A stretch of 64,000 nt of DNA from Polaribacter atrinae (GCF_038023995.1 NZ_CP150660.1:804501-868500); one strand, 5' to 3'; positions 9,069 through 18,628 are shown, counted from the stretch's first letter. Notes: generated from the letters alone by a model not told the origin. Made by a program: numbers and translations.

Positions 9069-11855
9069 ATGAAAAAAATTACACTACTCTTTTTAATCAT
9101 AACTTCAATCGGTTTTGGTCAAGTTACCATTACTCCAAATCCTTTTGATTTAACAACATCTATCACAATTAGTTTAGACGCTAACAGTACTGCAACAGAT
9201 TGTAATGGACTTACAAATCCATCAAAAGTATATATGCATTCTGGAGTTGGAAGCGATACCAATGCTTTCGACATAAGTGTTGTTGGTAATTGGGGATCAG
9301 ATGATGGTGTTGGAGAAATGACACTTAACACATCCAACAATCGTTGGGAAATTACAATTGTTCCAAAAACATATTATTCTTTATCAGATACCCAAGCTAA
9401 TAATGTTACTAAAATGGGTGTTGTATTTAGAAATGCGGCAGGTAATCAAGAAATGAAAGATACCGGTTGTAACGATTTTATTTTTAATGTTGGTTCTTTT
9501 CAATTAACACTAAACACGCCTACAAACGCAACAACAATATTAAATTCTGGTGAAAACTTAGCTATTGACGCAGCTGCTTCTTTAACTGCTAACTTTACTT
9601 TAAAAGCAAATGGAACTACTATCCATCAAAAAAATAACGCCAAAACATATAGCTACGCTCCTACGGTTACAGAAAACACTACTTTTATTTTAGAAGCATC
9701 CAACAACGGAGAAGTAAAAAGCACAACATTTCAAGCAATTGTAAAACCAACTGTTTTAGAAGCTGCTGTTCCTGCAGGAATGAAAGATGGAATCAATTTA
9801 AACCCATCAGACAATACAAAAGCTACTTTGGTTTTTTACGCTCCAGGTAAAGAGTTTATTCACCTAATTGGTAGTTTTAACAATTGGGAAATTAGCGATG
9901 CATACTTACTTAAAAAAGATACTGCAAAAGATCGTTTTTGGATAGAACTTTCAGGCTTAAATCCGCAAACAGATTATACATATCAATATATTATAAATGC
10001 AGATTTAAGAGTTGCAGACCCGTACTCTACCATTATTTTAGATGAATATAATGATCAATATATAAACGCTACAACCTACCCTAATTTACCTAGTTACCCT
10101 ACAGGCAAAACAAGTCATGCAGTAACTTTATTAAGAACCGGTGATGCTCCTTATGTATGGCAAACTACAAATTTTACAAAACCAGCAAAAACAGACTTGG
10201 TTATTTACGAGCTTTTAATTAGAGATTTTGATGAATTACATTCTTATGATGCCGTAAAAGCAAGGTTAGATTATTTAGAAGAATTAGGAATTAATGCCAT
10301 AGAATTTTTACCAGTTATGGAGTTTGATGGTAATGAATCTTGGGGTTACAACCCTTCTTTTCACATGGCACTAGACAAGTATTATGGAAATACCACCTCT
10401 TTTAAACAATTTATTGATGAATGCCATAGAAGAGGAATTGCTGTAATAATCGATGTTGCTTTTAACCATGCTTCTGGTCAAAATCCGTATTATAGAATGT
10501 ACAATACAGACAATGGTGGTTATGGAGGACAAGCAAGTTCTGATAGTCCTTTTTTCAACCCAGTCGCTAGACATTCTTACAGTGTTTTTAACGATTTTAA
10601 TCATTCTAAACAAGCAGTGAAAGACTATGTAAAAAGAGTTTCTCAATATTGGATTGACGAATACAAAATTGATGGTTTTAGATGGGATCTAACAAAAGGA
10701 TTTACTCAAAATTGTACCGGTAGTGAGGCTTGCACAAATGCTTATCAACAAGACAGGGTTACTATTTTAAAAGAATATGCTGATGATCAATGGGAAATAG
10801 ATCCAAGTTTCTATATCATTTTCGAACATTTAGGAACCAACAATGAAGAAACAGAATGGGTTAATTATAGATTAGATGAAGGAAAAGGAATTATGGTTTG
10901 GGGTAATCACAACCATCAATACAACCAAGCTACAATGGGCTTTGGTAGTAATTCTGATTTTTCTTGGATTTCTTACAAAAACAGAGGTTGGTCTGTACCA
11001 GCAAATGTAAGTTATATGGAAAGCCATGATGAAGAACGCTTAATGTACAAAAACCTACAAAACGGTAATTCTATTGGAAGTTATAGTGTTAAAAACCTAA
11101 ATACAGCTTTAGAGAGAGAAGCCTTGGCAGGTGCTTTTTACTTTACAATTCCTGGTCCAAAAATGATTTGGCAATTTGGAGAATTAGGCTATGATATTTC
11201 TATAGAACAAAATGGTAGAACAGGTAATAAACCAATTTTATGGAATTATGTAGACAATGTAAATAGAACAAACCTAAAAGAAACTTGGTCTAAATTAATT
11301 CAGTTAAAACTAAAATATGAAATTTTTGAAACTTCAGATTTTACTTTAAATGTTGGTAATGCTAACGGATTAAATACAATTCATTTAACAGATGCATCTG
11401 CAACAGATATACAAAACATTGTTATTATTGGTAATTTTGGGGTAACCACACAAAGCATTACTCCTGCTTTTCAACAAATAGGTACTTGGTACAATTTATT
11501 AGAAGATAACGCTACAATTTCTGTAACAAATACTAATGCAGCAATTTCGTTAGCACCAGGAGAATTTAAAGTGTATGCAAATAAACCAGCTTCTCTTTCT
11601 ACTGATGATTTTACAGAACAAGATAACAGTACTTTTAAAATGTACCCAAATCCTGCTAAAACACATTTTGTTCTTTCTGAGCAAACAAATGAAGTAACCA
11701 TTTTTGATATTACAGGGAAACAAGTAAAATCATTTTCTAAAGAAGCGATAAACACCAATTATTTTGAAATATCTGCTTTTAATAAAGGGGTCTATTTTAT
11801 TAAAATTAAGGATACTAAGAATCAAATAATCACCAAAAAATTGATTGTTAACTAA
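9069..11855 (+). CDS. Secreted GH13 alpha-amylase with CBM48/E-set domain and T9SS type A tail
   Basis: The 928-residue protein has a signal peptide ending SIGFGQ. Beta-sandwich N-terminal domains reach about residue 230, and an E-set/CBM48-like domain at about 245-345 carries FIHLIGSFNNWE. A GH13 barrel spans about 370-800. The catalytic residues are visible: nucleophile Asp540 in DGFRWD, acid/base Glu586 in IIFEHLG, and Asp654 in MESHDEER. The last 75 or so residues (FKMYPNPAKTHFVLSE to KKLIVN) are a Por-secretion type A sorting domain, so the enzyme should be exported by the type IX system and anchored or released at the surface. It cuts alpha-1,4-glucan outside the cell to feed SusCD. It is the last gene of the rightward arm. 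Confidence 0.93.
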   Translation: MKKITLLFLIITSIGFGQVTITPNPFDLTTSITISLDANSTATDCNGLTNPSKVYMHSGVGSDTNAFDISVVGNWGSDDGVGEMTLNTSNNRWEITIVPKTYYSLSDTQANNVTKMGVVFRNAAGNQEMKDTGCNDFIFNVGSFQLTLNTPTNATTILNSGENLAIDAAASLTANFTLKANGTTIHQKNNAKTYSYAPTVTENTTFILEASNNGEVKSTTFQAIVKPTVLEAAVPAGMKDGINLNPSDNTKATLVFYAPGKEFIHLIGSFNNWEISDAYLLKKDTAKDRFWIELSGLNPQTDYTYQYIINADLRVADPYSTIILDEYNDQYINATTYPNLPSYPTGKTSHAVTLLRTGDAPYVWQTTNFTKPAKTDLVIYELLIRDFDELHSYDAVKARLDYLEELGINAIEFLPVMEFDGNESWGYNPSFHMALDKYYGNTTSFKQFIDECHRRGIAVIIDVAFNHASGQNPYYRMYNTDNGGYGGQASSDSPFFNPVARHSYSVFNDFNHSKQAVKDYVKRVSQYWIDEYKIDGFRWDLTKGFTQNCTGSEACTNAYQQDRVTILKEYADDQWEIDPSFYIIFEHLGTNNEETEWVNYRLDEGKGIMVWGNHNHQYNQATMGFGSNSDFSWISYKNRGWSVPANVSYMESHDEERLMYKNLQNGNSIGSYSVKNLNTALEREALAGAFYFTIPGPKMIWQFGELGYDISIEQNGRTGNKPILWNYVDNVNRTNLKETWSKLIQLKLKYEIFETSDFTLNVGNANGLNTIHLTDASATDIQNIVIIGNFGVTTQSITPAFQQIGTWYNLLEDNATISVTNTNAAISLAPGEFKVYANKPASLSTDDFTEQDNSTFKMYPNPAKTHFVLSEQTNEVTIFDITGKQVKSFSKEAINTNYFEISAFNKGVYFIKIKDTKNQIITKKLIVN

Positions 11856-11881
11856 ATCAATAATTACTGATAGAAAAAAAG

Positions 11882-11913
11882 AAAGCGAGCAATAATTATT
11901 TATTGCTCGCTTT
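11882..11913. terminator. Bidirectional terminator between amylase and the DUF1569 gene
   Basis: A 14-bp perfect stem (11882-11895 with 11900-11913, AAAGCGAGCAATAA and its complement) has a 4-base loop. T-rich sequence follows on the plus side, and an A-rich tract upstream serves the minus strand. It lies between convergent genes. Confidence 0.85.
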
Positions 11914-11939
11914 TGTCATTTTAAAAACTATCGTGAAAC

Positions 11940-12392
11940 TTAAACTCCAAACTGAGTTAAGTGATGATCTAAATGTTTGTAAAAAGAATTATTCCATTCT
12001 ACAGCCGTAAGTTTACCAAAAGAATGCGATTCTTTGCCTTCAAAATAAGTGGTTCCTAATTCTTGTGTTTTAGTTATGTGCGCTATTAAATTTTTCTTTT
12101 CAGCTTCAAATTCTCTAACCTCAGAAATGATAAATTGAGCTGCAGTTCTTCCATTTTTTGCATACGGTTTTTCCGAAACAACAATGTTTTTAACAACCAA
12201 TTTTAAAATCCACCTAGTTAAAGCATTTGGTTTTGGGTACTTTTCTGTAAAAACCATTTCATACGTAACAGCACAGTGTGCTAACATTTGAGATACAGAC
12301 ATTTTACCCCAAGTTGGTTTTGATGTTACAGATAAATTATCAATTCTCTTAATAACTTCATTGGTAATATCTTTATCGAAAATGTTTTTCAT
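11940..12392 (-). CDS. DUF1569 (DinB-like) protein
   Basis: The 150-residue soluble protein has a predicted four-helix DinB-like fold. The segment SVSQMLAHCAVTYEMVF and the C-terminal FYKHLDHHLTQFGV are typical of DUF1569, and the histidines in these motifs (LAHC, KHLDHH) are the positions that bind metal in related DinB proteins. The biochemical role is unknown. Its start codon follows the holA stop codon after one base, so it is probably translated from the holA transcript. Confidence 0.8.
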   Translation of the reverse strand: MKNIFDKDITNEVIKRIDNLSVTSKPTWGKMSVSQMLAHCAVTYEMVFTEKYPKPNALTRWILKLVVKNIVVSEKPYAKNGRTAAQFIISEVREFEAEKKNLIAHITKTQELGTTYFEGKESHSFGKLTAVEWNNSFYKHLDHHLTQFGV

Positions 12393-12393
12393 T

Positions 12394-13395
12394 TTAATGT
12401 AAAATTTTAAATAATAATTCTTTTAATATATCTTTTTGAGACTGGCTTGCTCCCACACCTTTACTTTTTACATCCGCATCTCGTAAAAAGGCAATTACTT
12501 GCGCTACTTTTCTCATTGGATAATTCTTAGCTGCTAAAAAATATTCATCTACAAAATACGGACTCACACCAAGAGATTTTGCTACAGCTCCTTTAGATTT
12601 ATCTTTTAAACCATGAAACAGCAATAATTGTGTAAAAAAACTATTCAACAAAGAAATGGTCATTACCAAAGGATTATTCTTTGGATTTTCTGCAAAATAA
12701 TTAATAATTCTATTTGCTTTTACTATGTCCTTCCCTCCTACGGCATTTCGCAATTCAAAATTATTAAAGTCTTTAGAGATACCTATATTATCTTCTATAT
12801 GTTTGTCTGAAATAATCGTTTCTTTAGGCAGAATTAGCATCAACTTATCTAATTCATTAGATATTTTGCTTAAATCTGTCCCTAAAAACTCTACCAACAT
12901 CTGAGTCGCTTTTGGCTCAATCTGATATTTTTTTCCGCTTAAAACTCTACGAATCCAATCTGAAACCTGATTTTCATACAGTTTTTTACTTTCGTAAACT
13001 AAACCTGTTTTAGCAATTACCTTATGTAATTTTTTACGCTTATCTAGTTTTTTGTACTTGTAGTTAAAAACTAAAACAGTGGTTGGCTGCGGATTTTCTG
13101 CGTACGAAACCAATTTCTCTATATTTCTACTTAAATCTTGCGCTTCTTTAACAATGATTACTTGTCTTTCTGCCATCATTGGAAAGCGTTTTGCAGAAGA
13201 AACAATATCTTCTATAGTTGCATCCCTTCCGTACATCACTTGCTGGTTGAATCCTTTTTCAGCCTCATCCAAGATATTATCTTCGATGTAATCAGAAATT
13301 TTATCAATATAATAAGGTTCATCCCCCATTAAAAAATAGATAGGTTTTATATTCCCTTTCTTTATATCTGAAACAATGTTTCTTATTTCGTTCAT
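12394..13395 (-). CDS. holA: DNA polymerase III subunit delta
   Basis: The 333-residue protein has the HolA layout. The N-terminal AAA-like region carries KPIYFLMGDEPYYIDKISDYI, the next segment has MYGRDATIEDIVSSAKRFPMM and ERQVIIVKEAQDL, and a C-terminal helical collar includes AKSLGVSPYFVDEYFLAAKNY. Delta is the clamp-loader subunit that opens the sliding clamp. Length matches the family (about 340). It is divergent from the HsdR-N-like gene and leads the DUF1569 gene. Confidence 0.92.
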   Translation of the reverse strand: MNEIRNIVSDIKKGNIKPIYFLMGDEPYYIDKISDYIEDNILDEAEKGFNQQVMYGRDATIEDIVSSAKRFPMMAERQVIIVKEAQDLSRNIEKLVSYAENPQPTTVLVFNYKYKKLDKRKKLHKVIAKTGLVYESKKLYENQVSDWIRRVLSGKKYQIEPKATQMLVEFLGTDLSKISNELDKLMLILPKETIISDKHIEDNIGISKDFNNFELRNAVGGKDIVKANRIINYFAENPKNNPLVMTISLLNSFFTQLLLFHGLKDKSKGAVAKSLGVSPYFVDEYFLAAKNYPMRKVAQVIAFLRDADVKSKGVGASQSQKDILKELLFKILH

Positions 13396-13570
13396 TTACT
13401 TTTTTATTATTATTCTTGACACGAATGCACGAATTGAGATTTCTTTAATTATCAACTGAATCATAAAGAACCATCACTTACATTATTATGAACATCAAAT
13501 AACGTTACAACAATAACTTAACTTTATTTTTTGTAAATCATATAAATTAGTGATATTCGTGGTAATGAAA

Positions 13571-14014
13571 ATGCAAGAACTCAACCTACCAATTTATAAC
13601 TTCAGGCTCAAAAGTAGCGAAAATAAGACGCTTATTTTTGATAAATTGAGAAAAAAATATCTAGTTTTAACTCCAGAAGAATGGGTTCGTCAGCATTATG
13701 TACATTTTTTGATCAATCAAAAAAAATATCCTCTTTCTTTAATTGCCTTAGAAAAGCAATTAACTATTAATAATCGTAAAAAAAGAACTGACATTTTAGT
13801 TTTTAATAAAGAAGGAAATCATGAAATTATTGTAGAATGTAAGGCACCTTCTATTAAAATTACCCAAGCTACTTTTGATCAAATTGCACGATATAACTTA
13901 AAACTAAAGGCAAATTACTTAATAGTTACCAATGGTTTAGAGCACTTTTATTGTAAAATGGATTTCGAAAATGAAACCTATATTTTTCTAAAAGAAATCC
14001 CTGATTACCAATAA
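13571..14014 (+). CDS. Orphan HsdR N-terminal-domain-like protein
   Basis: The 147-residue protein starts MQELNLPIYNFR and carries the HSDR_N_2-type nuclease-like fold: TPEEWVRQHYVHFLI, then KKRTDILVFNKEG and EIIVECKAPSIKI. The D...E-x-K pattern (DILVF... VECK) is the PD-(D/E)XK nuclease core seen at the N-terminus of type I restriction R subunits. No helicase domain, HsdM or HsdS is present nearby, so this is a stand-alone domain. In Flavobacteriaceae such genes commonly sit beside holA (recalled, not checked). The ATG at 13571 was preferred over the GTG at 13550 and ATG at 13565 because the MQ-LNLP opening is the usual start of the family. Function is unknown. Confidence 0.75.
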   Translation: MQELNLPIYNFRLKSSENKTLIFDKLRKKYLVLTPEEWVRQHYVHFLINQKKYPLSLIALEKQLTINNRKKRTDILVFNKEGNHEIIVECKAPSIKITQATFDQIARYNLKLKANYLIVTNGLEHFYCKMDFENETYIFLKEIPDYQ

Positions 14015-14158
14015 GAAATACTCCTTTTATTAAAGAAAAACATAATGCTGCACTATAAAATGTACTTATCTTCTTTTAGTAAAGAAAGGTCAAAATAAAG
14101 TTCATTTATTGAATAACTATTATTCAGAAAAATTTAGAAAAAAACTAATTTTAAACAG

Positions 14159-14166
14159 TAAATTTG
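14159..14166 (+). promoter_or_regulatory. Predicted -7 box before the glycosyltransferase
   Basis: TAAATTTG matches TAnnTTTG exactly and ends only 5 bases before the TTG chosen as start, so the transcript would be leaderless or nearly so. No clear -33 TTG was seen. Confidence 0.45.
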
Positions 14167-14171
14167 CACTC

Positions 14172-15170
14172 TTGAAAATAGCAATCGTCATATTAAATTG
14201 GAATGGTCAAAAACTGTTAGAGCAGTTCTTACCATCGGTTATAAATTTTAGCTCTAAAGAAGCTGATATTTATGTTGCCGACAACGCTTCTACAGATTCT
14301 TCTATTACCTATGTGAAAAAGTTTTTCCCTTCTGTTAAAATTATAGAAAATACCGAAAACGGTGGTTATGCAAAAGGATATAATGATGCCTTACAAGCAA
14401 TAGATGCTGATATTTACTGTCTATTAAATTCTGACGTTGAGGTTACAGAGAATTGGTTAGTACCAATAAAAACTGTTTTTAAAAATGAAGAAAACACTGC
14501 TATTATTCAACCTAAATTATTGTCTTTTAAAGATAAAACTAAATTTGAATACGCTGGAGCAGCAGGTGGTTTTGTAGATTTATACGGATACCCATATTGT
14601 AGAGGACGCTTATTTAATAATTTAGAAACAGATAACGGACAATATAATGATGAAGTTACAATTTTTTGGGCTTCTGGCGCATGTTTATGTATTCGATCTA
14701 AAGTCTATCATCAACTAGGTGGTTTAGATGAAGATTATTTTGCACACCAAGAAGAAATAGATCTATGCTGGCGAGCTCAAAATAGAGGTTACAAAATAAA
14801 ATATGTGGGTGCTTCTACGGTGTATCATGTTGGAGGAGCTACTTTAGAAGAAACAAATCCACAAAAAACATATTTAAATTTTAGAAATAGCTTATTAAAT
14901 GTTGTAAAAAACGTTCCTAAAAGATGGTTTCTATTCGTTATTTTTTCTCGTTTAATTTTAGACGGAATTGCAGGCTTAAAGTTTCTCTTAGAATTAAAAC
15001 CAATACACACTTGGGCAATTGTAAAAGCTCATTTTAGTTTCTATAAAAACTTCTTTAAATTTTTAAAAAAACGTAAAGTTTTACAGAAAAAACAAGACTA
15101 TAATTTACATACAAGTATTGTTTGGCAGTATTTTGCATTGGGTAGAAAAAAATTTGAAGAATTAAAGTAA
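14172..15170 (+). CDS. Family 2 glycosyltransferase
   Basis: The 332-residue protein opens with the GT2 nucleotide-binding strand KIAIVILNWNG, then VADNASTDSS, NGGYAKGYNDAL and the DxD-type LNSDVEV. The acceptor-side motif is FWASGACLCI and LDEDYFAHQEEIDLCWRAQ, as in rhamnosyltransferase-like enzymes. A C-terminal hydrophobic segment lies near residues 255-275. It probably adds a sugar to a surface glycan or lipid carrier. TTG at 14172 was chosen because the family starts at this strand; the longer frame from TTG 14109 adds 21 unsupported residues and runs through the promoter box. Its 3' end overlaps the convergent SRPBCC gene by 9 bases. Confidence 0.85.
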   Translation: MKIAIVILNWNGQKLLEQFLPSVINFSSKEADIYVADNASTDSSITYVKKFFPSVKIIENTENGGYAKGYNDALQAIDADIYCLLNSDVEVTENWLVPIKTVFKNEENTAIIQPKLLSFKDKTKFEYAGAAGGFVDLYGYPYCRGRLFNNLETDNGQYNDEVTIFWASGACLCIRSKVYHQLGGLDEDYFAHQEEIDLCWRAQNRGYKIKYVGASTVYHVGGATLEETNPQKTYLNFRNSLLNVVKNVPKRWFLFVIFSRLILDGIAGLKFLLELKPIHTWAIVKAHFSFYKNFFKFLKKRKVLQKKQDYNLHTSIVWQYFALGRKKFEELK

Positions 15171-15651
15171 TTTCTTTTCTAAAACTTTTTTCCATTTCCC
15201 AGACTCTGCGTATTCTTTTATCACCTTATTTCTTTCTACTAAAAAATTCTTCATATAGTTTTTTAAGAAAATAAAATCAGCAAGTTTTCCAAGAAAACCA
15301 AAAGGAGAAACATATTGAAAAACATCTTTTACAATCACTTTACCTTCTTTTAACTCAAGGTAATGTTCATGCCTAAAACTTTTAAAGGCACCACAAACCA
15401 TTTCATCTGCAAAAAAAGTAGGTGCTTTAAAATCCGTAATAATAGAAGTTAATTCTTGTGTAAAGCCTAAGTGCTTTGCTCTCCAAGTTACTGTTTCATT
15501 TAGTGCTATTAAGCCAGAAGTTTTACCAGCAATAGCTTCTTCTTTAGAGTTTTTTTGTAGAAATCTTATGTAAATCTATACTTCTAATTAAATTGAAAAC
15601 AATATCAATATTATCGATATTAATAATGGTTTCTAAGTGAATTTTAGGCAT
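15162..15651 (-). pseudogene. SRPBCC-family protein, broken by a one-base frameshift
   Basis: Two reading frames together make one START/SRPBCC-like protein. The first starts at ATG 15651 (MPKIHLETIINIDNID) and stops after STKKL. The second frame continues with SKEEAIAGKTSGLIALNE, then WRAKHLGFTQELTS, MVCGAFKSFRHEHYLELK and SPFGFLGKLADFIF to the stop at 15162. Removing one base from the run of seven T (15550-15556; seven A in the mRNA) restores a continuous protein of 162 residues. The start ATG overlaps the stop of the threonylcarbamoyl-AMP synthase gene (TAATG), so the two are translationally coupled. It may be a real recent lesion, a sequencing error or slippage at the A run; the conserved downstream frame argues against old decay. 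Confidence 0.8.
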
Positions 15652-16271
15652 TACAAAATATCTAAACTCCCCTTACCTTCCCTTATTACTTCTGGATAAC
15701 CATCTGTAAAATCTATAATTGTAGATCCCTGGTTGTCTCCATACCCACCATCAATCACAATATCGACTAACTTTCTCCATTTTTCAAAAATTAATTCTGG
15801 ATCTGTAGTATATTCTAAAATCTCATCCTCATCTCTAATAGATGTAGACACAATTGGGTTGCCTAACGTTTCTACCAAAGTTCTAATAATATTATTATCT
15901 GGAATACGAATACCTACCGTTTTTTTCTTTTTAAAAACTTTTGGTAAGTTATTACTTCCTGGTAAAATAAAGGTATAAGGACCAGGTAAAGCTCTTTTAA
16001 GAACTTTAAACGTTGCACTATCTATTTGCTTTACATAATCTGATAAATGGCTTAAATTATTGCAAATAAAAGAAAAATTTGCTTTTTCTAATTTTACTCC
16101 TTTTATCTGAGCGATCTTTTCTAAAGCTTTATTGTTAGTAATATCGCAACCTAAACCATAAACAGTATCTGTTGGATAAATAACCAAACCACCACGTTTT
16201 AAAACCGCAACAACTTTGTCGATTTCTTTTTGATTTGGATTTTCATTATATATTTTAATAAAATCTGCCAT
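15651..16271 (-). CDS. L-threonylcarbamoyladenylate synthase, Sua5/YciO/YrdC family
   Basis: The 206-residue protein carries the YrdC signature KRGGLVIYPTDTVYGLGCD (about 26-45), then KGVKLEKANFSFICNNLSHLSDY, VGIRIPDN and NPIVSTSIR. The family makes threonylcarbamoyl-AMP from threonine, bicarbonate and ATP for the t6A modification of tRNAs that read ANN codons. Length matches the short TsaC/YciO form rather than Sua5, which has an extra domain. The family also includes YciO proteins of less certain activity, so no symbol is given. It lies directly upstream of the SRPBCC gene. Confidence 0.85.
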   Translation of the reverse strand: MADFIKIYNENPNQKEIDKVVAVLKRGGLVIYPTDTVYGLGCDITNNKALEKIAQIKGVKLEKANFSFICNNLSHLSDYVKQIDSATFKVLKRALPGPYTFILPGSNNLPKVFKKKKTVGIRIPDNNIIRTLVETLGNPIVSTSIRDEDEILEYTTDPELIFEKWRKLVDIVIDGGYGDNQGSTIIDFTDGYPEVIREGKGSLDIL

Positions 16272-16285
16272 GTATTAAATATACA

Positions 16286-16320
16286 AAAACTCAACTTGAT
16301 TATCAATCAAATTGAGTTTT
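16286..16320 (-). terminator. Terminator after the response regulator gene
   Basis: AAAACTCAA (16286-16294) pairs with TTGAGTTTT (16312-16320), and the inner TTGATT/AATCAA pairs extend the stem past one mismatch. On the minus strand it is followed by TTTTTG. It lies 20 bases beyond the regulator's stop codon. Confidence 0.7.
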
Positions 16321-16340
16321 ATTTTATGGGAAAACTGTTT

Positions 16341-17045
16341 TTATTTAGACTTATCTACCATTCTAAATCCTTCTCCATGTATGTTTAAAATCTCTACATG
16401 TTCATCTGCTTTTAAGTACTTACGAAGCTTTGCAATATATACATCCATACTTCTAGATGTAAAATAATTGTCATCTCTCCATATTTTTGTTAATGCTAAT
16501 TCTCTTGGCATTAAATCATTTTTATGAATTGCCAACATGCGTAACAATTTACTTTCTTTTGGAGATAATTTTATTGGTTCTCCATTTTCACCAATAGATA
16601 AATGTCTTAATTTAGAATTAAAGAAAAAGCCTCCAATAACAAATTCGAACTGTTCTGACTCAGCTGTTTTATCTGTATCTTTTCTTTGTAAAATTGCCTT
16701 AATTTTGTGCAACAATACTTCCGAATCAAAAGGTTTGTTTAAATAATCATCTGCACCAACAGCATATCCTTTTAATACATCTTCTTTTAAGGTTTTTGCC
16801 GTTAAGAAAATAATTGGCACTTCTTTATTGGTTGTTCTAATATCTTGTGCTAAAGAGAACCCATCTTTACGAGGCATCATAACATCTAAAATACATAAAT
16901 CATAATCACTGTTTTTAAACATGATTAAACCTTCTATACCATCTTTAGCGTGTGTTACATTGTAATCATTTAATGCTAAATAATCTTTTAAGACCGTTCC
17001 AAAATTTGGATCATCTTCAACTAATAAAATTTTTTTACTTCCCAT
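16341..17045 (-). CDS. OmpR-family response regulator, RprY-like
   Basis: The 234-residue protein has a receiver domain with the acidic pocket at Asp11-Asp12, phosphorylation site Asp54 in CILDVMMPRKDG, and Lys in the IIFLTAK strand. A winged-helix DNA-binding domain covers about residues 130-230 (LSPKESKLLRML, SRSMDVYIAKLRKYLK, GEGFRM). It follows its histidine kinase gene after 10 bases. The pair resembles RprX/RprY of Bacteroides by domain order and sequence flavour (recalled). Targets are not evident here. Confidence 0.88.
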   Translation of the reverse strand: MGSKKILLVEDDPNFGTVLKDYLALNDYNVTHAKDGIEGLIMFKNSDYDLCILDVMMPRKDGFSLAQDIRTTNKEVPIIFLTAKTLKEDVLKGYAVGADDYLNKPFDSEVLLHKIKAILQRKDTDKTAESEQFEFVIGGFFFNSKLRHLSIGENGEPIKLSPKESKLLRMLAIHKNDLMPRELALTKIWRDDNYFTSRSMDVYIAKLRKYLKADEHVEILNIHGEGFRMVDKSK

Positions 17046-17055
17046 TGTTATGTTT

Positions 17056-18624
17056 TTAAATTAAAGGTAATTTTACTGTAAACGTACTTCCTTTTCCTTT
17101 TTCACTTTCTACAAAAACAGTACCATGATGTTTTTCTACAATCTCTTTTACATACGCTAAACCAAGTCCATGGCCTTTTACATCATGTATGTTTCCTTTT
17201 TGTTCTCTATAAAACTTATCAAAAACTTGTTTTTGAACAGCTTTACTCATTCCTATTCCTTCATCTTTTATTTTAAAGATAAAGTATTTGTTAGTACTCT
17301 CTGTATAGACATTAATCTTTGGAGCTCCTTCAGAATATTTTAAACCATTTTCTAATATATTTACAATTACATTTGTTAAATGAAATTCGTTACCCGGAAT
17401 TTCTGTAATAATTGCCTCAAAATGTGTATTTATAGTTCCTTTTCTATCCGCAATTAATAAACTTACATGTGTTATTGCATCTTCTATTGTGTCGTGCATA
17501 TCTATAGTATCCTTACTAATATCTAACTGATTTTTTTCTAATCTAGATATTCTTAAGACATTTTCTACTTGAGAATGCATTCTTTTATTTTCGTCTCTTA
17601 TCATTTTTACATAACGCAACACTTTTTCATTATCATTAATAATCTTTGGGTTCTTAATAGAATCTAAAGCAAGGTTAATGGTAGCAATTGGTGTTTTAAA
17701 CTCATGCGTCATATTATTTATAAAATCAGTTTTTATTTCTGATATTTTCTTCTGTCTTATTAGTTGATACAATGAACTAGAAAAAGCGATGATAATGATA
17801 AAAATAAAACATAAGGAAAGTATTAAAATACTCGACAAACCAGAAAGTATATGTTTATCTTTAGAAGGAAAAGTTACATATAACTCATATTCTACATCAC
17901 CATTTTCATTAAAAAAAAGTGGATATGGATAACTTTCTTTTTTGTTAATTGTGTAATAACCAGATTTAAGTTTTGTTGCTAAACCGTCTTTACTATAAAC
18001 ACCATATTTAAAATCTAAATAAACATTTCGTTTTTCTAACTCAGATTTTATAGTACTCTTTAAATCATTATTACTAATTCTTTGATGTAATGGTTTTGTT
18101 TTTTTATAATACTCAAAATACGGAGAATTATAGGCACTTTCAATTTCCTTAAATCTTTTAGTAAATGAGTATCTGTTTTCATCCGTAGAAGAAAAAACAT
18201 TGTCTACACTTTTTATTAATCTAGAGTGAAAAAAGTCTTGCTTACCAGTAACTCTTTTTACAATAATAGAATCATTATCTAAAAATTCTGTTGGTAATTT
18301 AAAATTTTCTTCTAAATAGGTTGTTCCTAAAGAAAAACTTTCTTTAGTTGTAGTGTCTATTTCTTGAAAAAGATAATTTCTAATTTCTGCATCATTAGCT
18401 AAACCTACATTTTTAAAGAAGCTTTCCATTTTTTTATCAAAAAAAGCCTCTTCTTTATCATTGATCTTTTGAGAAACACTACTCAAAGATTTTTGAACAT
18501 CATTCTTAAATTGTTCATTCTTACTTTCTACAGCATTGTTTATCCAAAACAGCTGTACAGCAATAATTCCTATTAAGGAAATGCTCATTAAAACCACAAT
18601 AAGAACAAACATTTTCTTACCCAT
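17056..18624 (-). CDS. Sensor histidine kinase, RprX-like
   Basis: The 522-residue membrane protein has a first transmembrane segment at about 5-26, a large extracytoplasmic sensor region, and a second transmembrane segment at about 265-285. The HisKA domain follows with phospho-accepting His307 in MTHEFKTP. The HATPase domain has the N box NVIVNILENGLKYS and glycine boxes DEGIGMS and GHGLGLAYV. It phosphorylates the response regulator encoded just downstream. The sensed signal is unknown. A perfect -7 box lies 4 bases before the ATG, so the mRNA may be leaderless. Confidence 0.88.
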   Translation of the reverse strand: MGKKMFVLIVVLMSISLIGIIAVQLFWINNAVESKNEQFKNDVQKSLSSVSQKINDKEEAFFDKKMESFFKNVGLANDAEIRNYLFQEIDTTTKESFSLGTTYLEENFKLPTEFLDNDSIIVKRVTGKQDFFHSRLIKSVDNVFSSTDENRYSFTKRFKEIESAYNSPYFEYYKKTKPLHQRISNNDLKSTIKSELEKRNVYLDFKYGVYSKDGLATKLKSGYYTINKKESYPYPLFFNENGDVEYELYVTFPSKDKHILSGLSSILILSLCFIFIIIIAFSSSLYQLIRQKKISEIKTDFINNMTHEFKTPIATINLALDSIKNPKIINDNEKVLRYVKMIRDENKRMHSQVENVLRISRLEKNQLDISKDTIDMHDTIEDAITHVSLLIADRKGTINTHFEAIITEIPGNEFHLTNVIVNILENGLKYSEGAPKINVYTESTNKYFIFKIKDEGIGMSKAVQKQVFDKFYREQKGNIHDVKGHGLGLAYVKEIVEKHHGTVFVESEKGKGSTFTVKLPLI

Positions 18625-18628
18625 AATT

